Below the pieces are notes generated by a model. It was not told where the DNA came from, made no database searches, and was given only the letters and a program-made list of their open reading frames with translations. Of a DNA stretch of 12,818 bases, positions 1-6,294 are shown one piece after another (positions within the stretch are counted from its first letter, which is position 1; each line of letters starts with the position of its first letter). Both the position numbers and the translations under genes were made by a program. Source of the stretch: CALARM01 sp964431735. GTDB lineage: Bacteria; Vulcanimicrobiota; SpSt-956; JAKJGF01. The DNA is taken from assembly GCA_964431735.1 (NCBI GenBank), contig CAYSLJ010000194.1:1-12818 (forward strand), in the 5' to 3' direction.

Positions 1-137
1 GTGGGTGAGGCTCTTCCGAAAAATCTATAATCCTCTTGCAAAAAAAACTCTTATTACAGACTGCTACGATATTACATTTGTTTAATTTATAAATTACTGT
101 TAATACGGTATATATTTTTCTCCAGAGCCTCACCCAC
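1..137. repeat. MITE-like element bounded by 14-bp inverted repeats
   Basis: Positions 1-14 (GTGGGTGAGGCTCT) are the exact reverse complement of 124-137. The 109 bp between them are AT-rich and hold no convincing reading frame. A short non-coding segment with perfect terminal inverted repeats is what a miniature inverted-repeat transposable element looks like, but the left arm sits at the window edge, so neither the true end nor a target-site duplication can be seen. A large stem-loop is the alternative. Confidence 0.35.
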
Positions 138-167
138 CGGAAGGGTGTAGAATAAATATTACTTTTC

Positions 168-249
168 GGATAGGTTCTAAATAATTCATAAATGGGTAAT
201 AATTTATCTGGAGCGATACTAAACCTATCCAGATAAATTAGTAACCATT
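168..249. repeat. Large imperfect hairpin with a competing pairing
   Basis: Arms 191-211 and 229-249 match at 19 of 21 positions as an inverted repeat; the inner 11 bp (AATTTATCTGG) are perfect and the loop is 17 nt. A second inverted repeat, GGATAGGTT (168-176) with AACCTATCC (222-230), uses the loop and first bases of the right arm, so the two pairings compete. It lies downstream of the minus-strand gene ending at 354 and could end or process its transcript. There is no adjacent T run, so a standard terminator is not supported. Confidence 0.45.
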
Positions 250-304
250 TTATCAGCTTCTGCCTGCCAGGCTCTTACGAAGAAAAATAATTTTCCTTTT
301 ATAT

Positions 305-320
305 CGTGACGCGTGACGCG
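305..320 (+). repeat. Short heptamer array (CGTGACG x2)
   Basis: Two consecutive CGTGACG heptamers (305-311, 312-318) lie 35 bp beyond the stop of the minus-strand gene at 354. They belong to the dispersed 7-nt repeat family that recurs in most gaps of this window (9282-9423, 10480-10500, 10567-10594, 10789-10860). They stand out as GC-rich against the AT-rich background. Confidence 0.7.
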
Positions 321-353
321 GAGGATACTAATTGTTCTAACAATTTGCCGGAG

Positions 354-1505
354 TTATATTTCTCTGCCGCAGTCTATACAGTATTTATTTTCTGCAGATG
401 AAGTTGTGCCGCAGGAGGGGCATTGTTTTTCTCTGGAAGCTTCATAAGAAGATTCGATAAAATCATCTGTAAAATCAGAAATTACAGGAAATATTTTATG
501 AGGAGTCTCTTTACTATAAGATTTATCTGCAGATTTTTTCCTTCCTGTTTCTTGAAGATGTTTCTTTTCTTCTACCTGAGTTAAAGCTTTTAAGGTTTTT
601 TCTTTTGACTGAGCCAGATCTTTTATCCTTTTTTCTTCTACCTGAGTTAAAGCTTTTAAGGTTTTTTCTTCTAACTCAGATAAAACTTTTATTCTGTCTT
701 CTTCTGCCTGAGCCATAGCGTTTATCTTTTTTTTTTCTATTTCAGATAAAGCTTTTATCCTGTCTTCTTCTGCCTGAGCCATAGCATTTATCTTTTTTTC
801 TTCTGCCCTGGCTATAGCTTTTATTCTTTCATCTTCTGCCTGAGCCATAGCATTTATTTTTTTTTCTTCTTCTAACAAAGGATCTTTTCTCTCCTGTGAA
901 ATTATATCTTTTCCGGATATGTTTATTGCGATTTCAACCATAATTTCGCTTAAATATAGAAGATCCTGTGTATTATCTATAATACGTCTCGTTTTATTCT
1001 GAAGTTTTGTTTCTGAGAGAGTCATATTTATGAGATAGGAGCCATATAAAAGTTTTCTCTGTAAATCAGGAGTAAACACTTCATTTATTTTATCAGCAGG
1101 GGAGGTTTTTATCTTAAACACATCGTCAAATCTTATATTTCCAGTTTGAATATCTTCACTACCAAATATTTTTTCTATTTTATTGAAAAAACAATTTTCC
1201 CTGTAAATATGAAAATTATACACTGAACGTTCAGGCAGTTTAATTGTAATAACAGTATAGATTATACTTTTTTCACCTGTGCCTTCCGTAACAGTTTCAA
1301 GAACATAATCGAGCTCTCTGTATTTCCCTGTAATCTTCGGGAAAAGTACCTGTTTCTCAAATGTTATACCAAGACCTGAATCTGAGGCGAATTTTTTCCA
1401 TGTTGCCTTTATTGCCCTCTGTCTTGAAGAAATGGGTGACCGGGCAAAAATGCCAACAATAAAAATTAAAAAAAATATAGACAAAAAGACAAATAAGCCT
1501 TCCAT
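354..1505 (-). CDS. Membrane-anchored protein with 22-residue helical repeats and C-terminal zinc ribbon
   Basis: The function is not recognised. I chose the ATG at 1505 (383 residues) because AAGGA sits 7 nt upstream and translation then opens directly into one strong membrane segment (residues 1-20). A longer frame to 1589 adds 28 residues with no ribosome site. Residues 25-200 are a folded-looking domain with no family I can name. From about residue 215 to 314 come highly charged repeats of 22 residues (KKINAMAQAEE followed by DRIKALSEIEK-type halves), expected to form a long amphipathic helix or coiled coil. The C-terminus has CPSC (362-365) and CIDC (376-379), a zinc-ribbon knuckle pair. 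A short membrane anchor, long rod and terminal zinc ribbon suggest a scaffolding or sensing protein facing the cytoplasm (inference). It is divergent from the Fe-S gene at 1677 and is probably its own transcription unit. Confidence 0.75.
   Translation of the reverse strand: MEGLFVFLSIFFLIFIVGIFARSPISSRQRAIKATWKKFASDSGLGITFEKQVLFPKITGKYRELDYVLETVTEGTGEKSIIYTVITIKLPERSVYNFHIYRENCFFNKIEKIFGSEDIQTGNIRFDDVFKIKTSPADKINEVFTPDLQRKLLYGSYLINMTLSETKLQNKTRRIIDNTQDLLYLSEIMVEIAINISGKDIISQERKDPLLEEEKKINAMAQAEDERIKAIARAEEKKINAMAQAEEDRIKALSEIEKKKINAMAQAEEDRIKVLSELEEKTLKALTQVEEKRIKDLAQSKEKTLKALTQVEEKKHLQETGRKKSADKSYSKETPHKIFPVISDFTDDFIESSYEASREKQCPSCGTTSSAENKYCIDCGREI
564..863 (-). repeat. In-frame 66-bp repeats encoding 22-residue helical units
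   Basis: About four and a half tandem units of 66 bp lie inside the gene at 354-1505. The first three translate to KKINAMAQAE followed by E/D-E/D-R-I-K. The later ones have drifted to KTLKALTQVEEK. Each 22-mer is two 11-residue halves, an undecad pattern rather than a heptad. Closely similar units at DNA level suggest recent expansion, so copy number may vary between strains. Confidence 0.75.
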
Positions 1506-1533
1506 GAAAAATTCCTTATTTTTCCTTTCTCGT

Positions 1534-1562
1534 ATATAAAACCTTTCGTTATTACAATGCAA
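1534..1562 (-). promoter_or_regulatory. Putative sigma70-type promoter for the zinc-ribbon gene
   Basis: Read on the minus strand, TTGCAT (1562-1557) and TTATAT (1539-1534) are separated by 17 nt and lie about 30-57 nt upstream of the chosen start at 1505. Spacing is ideal but both boxes are imperfect and the region is AT-rich, so a chance match is possible. It supports the shorter start, because the upstream ATG at 1589 would lie before this promoter. Confidence 0.35.
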
Positions 1563-1676
1563 AAATCCTCTCTCTATTAAAAAGTGCAAAATTATATAAA
1601 AATAAAGAATCCTTTTTTTATTTTTTCTATCTAATCAGGTAAAAGACAAAAACAGAAAAACAAGGAGGAATAGATT

Positions 1677-2384
1677 ATGAATAACACAGAAAATAAAAAT
1701 GTAACCTGTGAAATAAACACCGGATGTTCGACATGTCCTTTATATCATGGAGGTTCATGTAGTGCCAGAAAGGAGAATTCTTCTAATTCAGAGAGTTGTT
1801 CACTCGTACCTGTGGCAAAAAAATCAGCAGAAAAGGCAGAAAAATTTCCGAAGAGATTTTTTATGAAAAAGGCAAATGTAACTAAAATACAGATGTTTAC
1901 CTGGATTATAGTTCCTCTTATATCACTCGGCGGACTCTGGTATCATAAAATTGGACTTATAATGCCTGTAATGATGGTCTTTTTGTTGGTGCTGTCATAT
2001 TTCAGAGGCAGATTCTGGTGCGGAAACCTCTGTCCCAGAGGTGCTTTCCTTGAATTATTCATAAAACCTGTATCTTTTTACGGAAAAATACCGGATCTGT
2101 ATAAATCCAAATATTTTCGACTTGTCGTAGTAACAGTATTTATGGGACTGTTTACACTGAGAACAAAGGCGGCTTTCGGCGCCTGGCCTCTGATGGAATC
2201 TCTCGATAAATGGGGCCTTGTATTTGCCACATTATGTCTTGTAACGACAATTATAGCAGTAGTTTTAGGTGTTTTTTATTCACCGAGAGCATGGTGTTCC
2301 TTCTGTCCTATGGGTACTATTGAAAAAGGGTTGTATAATATAAATAAAAAAGTAAAGACTTTATCCATAAAGGAGGCAAAATAA
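1677..2384 (+). CDS. NapH/NosR-type membrane Fe-S protein (4Fe-4S binding)
   Basis: A 235-residue inner-membrane protein. Hydrophobic segments near residues 72-88, 91-108, 148-165 and 181-200 predict four membrane helices. Two cysteine motifs typical of the NapH/NosR/CcoG polyferredoxin core follow helices: WCGNLCPRG (C115, C119) and WCSFCPMG (C207, C210). The N-terminus is cysteine-rich (C11, C17, C20, C28, C41) and may bind an extra cluster. The two ferredoxin motifs that normally end NapH are absent here, but the next gene, 1 nt downstream, starts with exactly such a module. Inferred role: passing electrons between the cytoplasmic ferredoxin-flavin reductase and a quinone or periplasmic partner. 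AAGGAGG at 1662-1668 is 8 nt before the ATG. The substrate of the system is unknown; no nap or nos catalytic subunit is in the window. Confidence 0.8.
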   Translation: MNNTENKNVTCEINTGCSTCPLYHGGSCSARKENSSNSESCSLVPVAKKSAEKAEKFPKRFFMKKANVTKIQMFTWIIVPLISLGGLWYHKIGLIMPVMMVFLLVLSYFRGRFWCGNLCPRGAFLELFIKPVSFYGKIPDLYKSKYFRLVVVTVFMGLFTLRTKAAFGAWPLMESLDKWGLVFATLCLVTTIIAVVLGVFYSPRAWCSFCPMGTIEKGLYNINKKVKTLSIKEAK

Positions 2385-2385
2385 A

Positions 2386-3321
2386 ATGTTCGGAACCTTA
2401 CTTCATGATAAAAAGGTGAGTATTGATAAAGAAAAATGCATGAAATGTGCCCTCTGTGCAAGGGTATGTCCGATGCAGTTATCTCCCTATACAGACTATG
2501 ATGATACGTGTCAGTTGAAAAGTGATGATTGTATAAGGTGCGGTGCCTGTATAGCAAACTGCCCTGCAAAAGCTCTCTCCTTTGAAGAGAACAGATCCTT
2601 TACGGGAGAGCCATGTCCTCATAAGAAAAAGAGGCCTGAATACAGGGCAGTCATAGAAAAAGTTGAAGATCTTACACCTGATATAAGACAGTTTACCTTT
2701 AAATGTATAAAACCTGAGAAAGTGAGTTTTAAACCGGGGCAGTTTATGATAATAAAAGTTCTGGACGGCCCTATCGTATTCAGAGCTTATTCCATAAGCT
2801 CCACACCTGATGAATGTTCTTTGCTGAGGCTTGCCATAAAAAAGGTTTCCGACGGACTGGGATCTCCTCTCGTATTTGAATTTAAAGATGGCATGGAAGT
2901 TTTGCTTGAAGGGCCTATGGGAGAATTTACCCTTCATGATGATAGTAAAGATATTATAATGGTTGCAAACGGCATAGGTATAACTCCTTTTGTTTCAATG
3001 GCAAAAGAATCTCTCAAAAGAAAAAAAGGTAAAGTTAAACTCCTATTTGGAGTGAGACATGAAAAAGATATCATGTATGATGATTATTTTAAACATCTTT
3101 CAGAAGAATATCCTCATTTTGAATATATACTGTCTCTAACGAAACCTTCTGAGAACTGGAAAGGATATGAAGGCAGAGTCCCTGCCATAATAGAAAAAAT
3201 GAACCTTAAAGGTTATGATGCTTATCTGTGCGGTTCTAAACCTATGTTGAATGATACAAAGCAGGCCCTTGTGAAAAGGGGGATAAAATCAGAGAGGATT
3301 TTCTTTGAATCATTTTTTTAA
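2386..3321 (+). CDS. Ferredoxin-FAD/NAD(P)H oxidoreductase fusion
   Basis: A 311-residue, probably cytoplasmic protein. Residues 11-65 form a two-cluster ferredoxin: C18, C21, C24, C28P and C49, C52, C55, C59P. Residues 85-311 are a ferredoxin-NADP reductase-type module with the flavin-binding RAYSISS (133-139), the nucleotide-binding GIGITPF (196-202), CGSKPM (282-287) and an aromatic C-terminus. It should move electrons between NAD(P)H, FAD and the two 4Fe-4S clusters, and on to the membrane Fe-S protein encoded immediately upstream. The genes are translationally coupled: the AGGAGG for this ATG is at 2371-2376 inside the end of the upstream gene, and stop and start are 1 nt apart. Direction of electron flow and final partner cannot be read from sequence. 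Confidence 0.85.
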   Translation: MFGTLLHDKKVSIDKEKCMKCALCARVCPMQLSPYTDYDDTCQLKSDDCIRCGACIANCPAKALSFEENRSFTGEPCPHKKKRPEYRAVIEKVEDLTPDIRQFTFKCIKPEKVSFKPGQFMIIKVLDGPIVFRAYSISSTPDECSLLRLAIKKVSDGLGSPLVFEFKDGMEVLLEGPMGEFTLHDDSKDIIMVANGIGITPFVSMAKESLKRKKGKVKLLFGVRHEKDIMYDDYFKHLSEEYPHFEYILSLTKPSENWKGYEGRVPAIIEKMNLKGYDAYLCGSKPMLNDTKQALVKRGIKSERIFFESFF

Positions 3322-3351
3322 AAATTGTAAAAAAATAATCTCTTTAATTTT

Positions 3352-3387
3352 CAGGTTTCAGGTTTCGGGTTCCTGACCTGAAACCTG
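3352..3387 (+). terminator. Heptamer-built hairpin after the Fe-S/flavin operon
   Basis: CAGGTTTCAGGT (3352-3363) and ACCTGAAACCTG (3376-3387) are a perfect 12-bp inverted repeat with a 12-nt loop, 30 bp after the stop at 3321. The left arm is two CAGGTTT heptamers. It may end transcription, but only a short TTT follows on the plus strand, so a repeat-derived hairpin with a secondary terminator role is equally likely. Confidence 0.45.
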
Positions 3388-3429
3388 TTTAACTATAAAG
3401 CCAGTAAAAACAAAGAAATTGTGAATAAA

Positions 3430-3655
3430 TGCAAAACAAATTATAGTTACTATACTTTTGCAGATTTCTTAAAAACAGTTGTAATTACTAAATTTAAGGC
3501 TAATTAGCTATTAGTAATTGGACTAAGGACCATAAGCTAAAAGCTAATAGCTCTTTGGGACTTACATAATTTTATTCAACTATGTAAGAATTATAATCTT
3601 TAAAAAAGTGCAAAACTATAGTATAGTTATACATTTTTAAATTTCTTAGTATAGA
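3430..3655. repeat. Two diverged ~42-bp repeats with internal palindromes in the 3322-4020 gap
   Basis: Copy 1 (about 3430-3471) and copy 2 (about 3609-3650) both start TGCAAAAC, contain a TATAGT-centred palindrome (TATAGTTACTATA at 3442-3454; AACTATAGTATAGTT at 3614-3628) and end in ATTTCTTA. A related AAAAAGTGCAAAATTATA occurs at 1579-1595 in the other divergent or leader region. Between the copies are an 8-bp inverted repeat (CTTACATA 3561-3568 with TATGTAAG 3581-3588) and the heptamer hairpin at 3506-3552. No coding signal is seen in this 699-bp gap. Regulator binding sites are a reasonable guess, but low-complexity AT sequence could also give such matches. Confidence 0.35.
3506..3552. 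repeat. Inverted repeat built from AGCTAAT-type heptamers
   Basis: AGCTATTAG (3506-3514) pairs perfectly with CTAATAGCT (3544-3552). The right side reads as consecutive heptamers GGACTAA, GGACCAT, AAGCTAA, AAGCTAA from about 3520, then a partial unit. It is another sequence family with the same 7-nt period as the GCGTGAT and GTGAGTA arrays elsewhere in the window. Confidence 0.45.
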
Positions 3656-3877
3656 AGAAGGATTTTTAAAAAAAAATTTAGAATTAATAGATTAAATTAA
3701 ATTTATAGTTAGGTACTTTAAGAAAATAACCATTTTAAAATTATTATACTCTCGTGCATAAATAATGACATCAGAATATTTACTGTAAAGTTAAGTAATT
3801 ATAAGAGTATTATAATTATTTACTGGTGCACTTATTAACAGATTTGAGTATAGAACAGCTTTTGTATTCCCATCATC

Positions 3878-3891
3878 TGTGACATGTCACA
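3878..3891. promoter_or_regulatory. CRP/FNR-family-like operator upstream of the SLH porin
   Basis: TGTGACATGTCACA is a perfect 14-bp palindrome 130 bp before the porin start. The half-sites TGTGA and TCACA are those of the CRP family. The 4-nt spacing is that of FNR sites (TTGAT-N4-ATCAA) rather than CRP (N6). A weak CTGACA-N16-AATAAT promoter-like pair lies downstream (3921-3948), so an upstream activator site is geometrically reasonable. Which regulator binds is unknown and none is encoded here. Confidence 0.45.
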
Positions 3892-3957
3892 ATATAACTG
3901 TAACAATGATGAAGTTTTTCCTGACAGCCACCTGACTTTATAAATAATAACCTCGTA

Positions 3958-3971
3958 GCGTAATGCGTGAT
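3958..3971 (+). repeat. Two-unit heptamer array in the porin leader
   Basis: GCGTAAT (3958-3964) and GCGTGAT (3965-3971) match the dominant units of the long array at 9298-9423. They lie 50 bp before the porin start, probably within or just before its 5' untranslated region. Confidence 0.55.
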
Positions 3972-4020
3972 GTGCTCTGTTACGATTTTTATATAAATAA
4001 TTTTAATCTGGAGGTATTAT

Positions 4021-6207
4021 ATGCTAAAAATATCAATACTTATTATTCTATGTCTTATAATTTCATTACCTGTTATGGCAGATCCTTTTTCCGATGTTCC
4101 TCAGGGACACTGGGCTTATGATGCAGTGCAGATGCTTGAAGAAAAAGGTCTTGTAGAAGGATATCCCGATGGTCTTTTTAAAGGTGAAAGGCCTATGACC
4201 CGTTATGAAATGGCTATGGTTGTTGCAAGAGTTATTGCAAAACTGGAACAGGTTCAGTCTTCTATCCCGGAGATGCCAGATCTGTCCATATATGCAACAA
4301 AAACAGATCTCGAAGCTATAAATAAATTAATCGGCGAGTATGGTAATGAGCTGGATGCTCTTGGAGTAAGAGTTACAAATGTAGAGGATACGCTCGGTAA
4401 ACTTTCAGGTAGAGTTGAAGAACTGGAAAGAATAAAATTGAGCGGTACCTTTGAGAGTGTAGGACTGTCTACCGGTATATCTCCGAAAGACGGGAATGTT
4501 TCAGGTCCGGGTACTCCTGATACAGATGCACATATTGTAAGACCCGGCTATGACAGGTATATGTATCCTATCAGTGAACCTTTTAAACTGGGTAATGCAA
4601 ATGCTCTTGTATCAAGGCTGGATTTGACGATAACTGCAAAAATTGCTGATAAAATTAAAGGTGGAGCAAATATTATAGCTTACAGCGGATTTGGGGATAA
4701 AAATCTTATAGAATGCTGGGGACTTATGGTGCCTTACAATACAACAGGTGTTTCCTCTATATGGACTCAGAATTTCCAGGCCAACATGGGAACACTCTGG
4801 TTGGATAGTGATGTAGAAAACTGGGATTTTACCATTAAAATTGGAGAATATAATTTAAACAAGGTATCTAAAAATCTCTTTTATGCCCAGAGAAGTACTA
4901 TTGGTATGGGAGGAAAAGATGTTTACCCTCTGGAAGGAATAAATATAACAGGTAAGCTTTATAAAAAGATAGATATGGAATTTTTTATGGCACAGAATTC
5001 CAATGCTTTTAGAAGTTTAAATGATCACAGTATATACAGTCTGGGTACACCTGTTGATGGCTCGATAAGGGTTTTTACAAATGGCACTATGGCTCCCGGA
5101 CTTTATAATAATTATCTGTACGGTGCCTGGGCTGGCTATGATTATGAAAAGGTTTTTCATATAGAAGGAGCATGCCTGAGGATATATGATGATTATGCCA
5201 GTAATCCTGTGACTTCATCTAATGTGCCTTATTTTCAGGAACCAAGAGAAACTATCTATTATGGCTTTAAAGGTCATTATAATATAAAAGAAGATATAAA
5301 AATATACGGAGAATTTGCAGGTACACGATTTGACATAAATCTTCGTGATCCTTCCAATCAAAACGGTAAAGGTTATCTGTTCAATGTAGGAGCACAGGTG
5401 AAAATGAATAAACTGCAGTTTTATGGAGAATATGATTATACTGCTCCCAATTACGATCCTCTCTCCTATCATCAGACATGGTTAAGAGCCTATAGTGATA
5501 GTTATCATAATGGTTGGGACTGGAAATACGGACAGAGATGGGGAAATGCAATAAGATTTGGAAAATTCAGAGCTAATAGACAGGGGTTTGAAGGAGGTCT
5601 GTCCTGTAAATTTGAAAAAGGAGATATATACGGAGATTTTAGTTATTTAAAACAGATAGAACCTACCAGAAATACACTGGATGAAAATAATTTTAATATT
5701 GATCCTCTTACCGGTCTTAACAGAGTAAATAATTATGGAAATCAGGATTCAATATTTCGCTACAGTTCAGATAGTAAAGGCAGTGAAATATATGTAAGGT
5801 TAGGAGGCCGATATGATGCCGGCGAAAAGATACATATCTGGGGTATGTATGATTATCAGAATTTCCAGAGAGATTATGCTTCCGGTACAGTAGGAAGGGT
5901 ATCTGTTCAGAATACTGATTATTCTTATCATTTCGTCAATACAGGTGTTACATACGATATTACAGATAAATTTTCTGTTCAGGGTAATCTGGAATATTAT
6001 AAAGCAAAAGGTATAAAAGATAATGGTGGAAATATAGAAGAATCACAGCTTATTCCCGGTATTGGAACTCAGTATAAATTCAATGATACCAGTTCCTGGA
6101 TTGTGGACTATAAATTTTATTCTTTTAATGATGACACAAGGACTCTTGATAATAGCTGGAATTATACGGCAAATAAATTAGTTACAAGACTTGAAGTGAA
6201 ATTTTAA
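4021..6207 (+). CDS. SLH-domain outer-membrane porin
   Basis: A 728-residue secreted protein. Residues 1-20 are a signal peptide ending VMA before DPFSDV. An S-layer homology domain spans about 22-75 (FSDVPQGHWAYDAV, then VEGYPDGLFKG and the TRYEMAMVVAR helix), which in diderm SLH porins binds the peptidoglycan-linked secondary polymer. Residues 80-140 are a heptad-rich coiled coil that spans the periplasm. From about 140 to the end, alternating aromatic and polar strands with many Tyr, Trp and Gly, finishing in LEVKF, look like an outer-membrane beta-barrel with a terminal Phe. Expected role: a general or anion pore and an anchor of the outer membrane to the wall. GGAGG lies 6 nt before the ATG, a long leader with a CRP/FNR-like palindrome precedes it, and a 15-bp hairpin follows. 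Substrate selectivity is not deducible; delivery of sulfur oxyanions to the neighbouring transport genes is speculation. Confidence 0.85.
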   Translation: MLKISILIILCLIISLPVMADPFSDVPQGHWAYDAVQMLEEKGLVEGYPDGLFKGERPMTRYEMAMVVARVIAKLEQVQSSIPEMPDLSIYATKTDLEAINKLIGEYGNELDALGVRVTNVEDTLGKLSGRVEELERIKLSGTFESVGLSTGISPKDGNVSGPGTPDTDAHIVRPGYDRYMYPISEPFKLGNANALVSRLDLTITAKIADKIKGGANIIAYSGFGDKNLIECWGLMVPYNTTGVSSIWTQNFQANMGTLWLDSDVENWDFTIKIGEYNLNKVSKNLFYAQRSTIGMGGKDVYPLEGINITGKLYKKIDMEFFMAQNSNAFRSLNDHSIYSLGTPVDGSIRVFTNGTMAPGLYNNYLYGAWAGYDYEKVFHIEGACLRIYDDYASNPVTSSNVPYFQEPRETIYYGFKGHYNIKEDIKIYGEFAGTRFDINLRDPSNQNGKGYLFNVGAQVKMNKLQFYGEYDYTAPNYDPLSYHQTWLRAYSDSYHNGWDWKYGQRWGNAIRFGKFRANRQGFEGGLSCKFEKGDIYGDFSYLKQIEPTRNTLDENNFNIDPLTGLNRVNNYGNQDSIFRYSSDSKGSEIYVRLGGRYDAGEKIHIWGMYDYQNFQRDYASGTVGRVSVQNTDYSYHFVNTGVTYDITDKFSVQGNLEYYKAKGIKDNGGNIEESQLIPGIGTQYKFNDTSSWIVDYKFYSFNDDTRTLDNSWNYTANKLVTRLEVKF

Positions 6208-6219
6208 AATTTTTTCATT

Positions 6220-6256
6220 TTAAAGGGGCTGACAAAAACTATGTCAGCCCCTTTAA
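6220..6256. terminator. 15-bp perfect hairpin between convergent porin and peroxiredoxin genes
   Basis: TTAAAGGGGCTGACA (6220-6234) pairs exactly with TGTCAGCCCCTTTAA (6242-6256) around a 7-nt loop. It sits 13 bp after the porin stop and 39 bp after the stop of the opposing peroxiredoxin gene, so it probably terminates both. T runs are weak on either side, slightly better on the minus strand. Confidence 0.75.
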
Positions 6257-6294
6257 GGTAATAAAACCGGCTTATAATATTCTATAAAAATATG

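Noticed and set aside
2276..2937. Minus-strand frames opposite the Fe-S/flavin genes
   Set aside because: Shadows of well-supported plus-strand genes, with no ribosome sites and odd composition.
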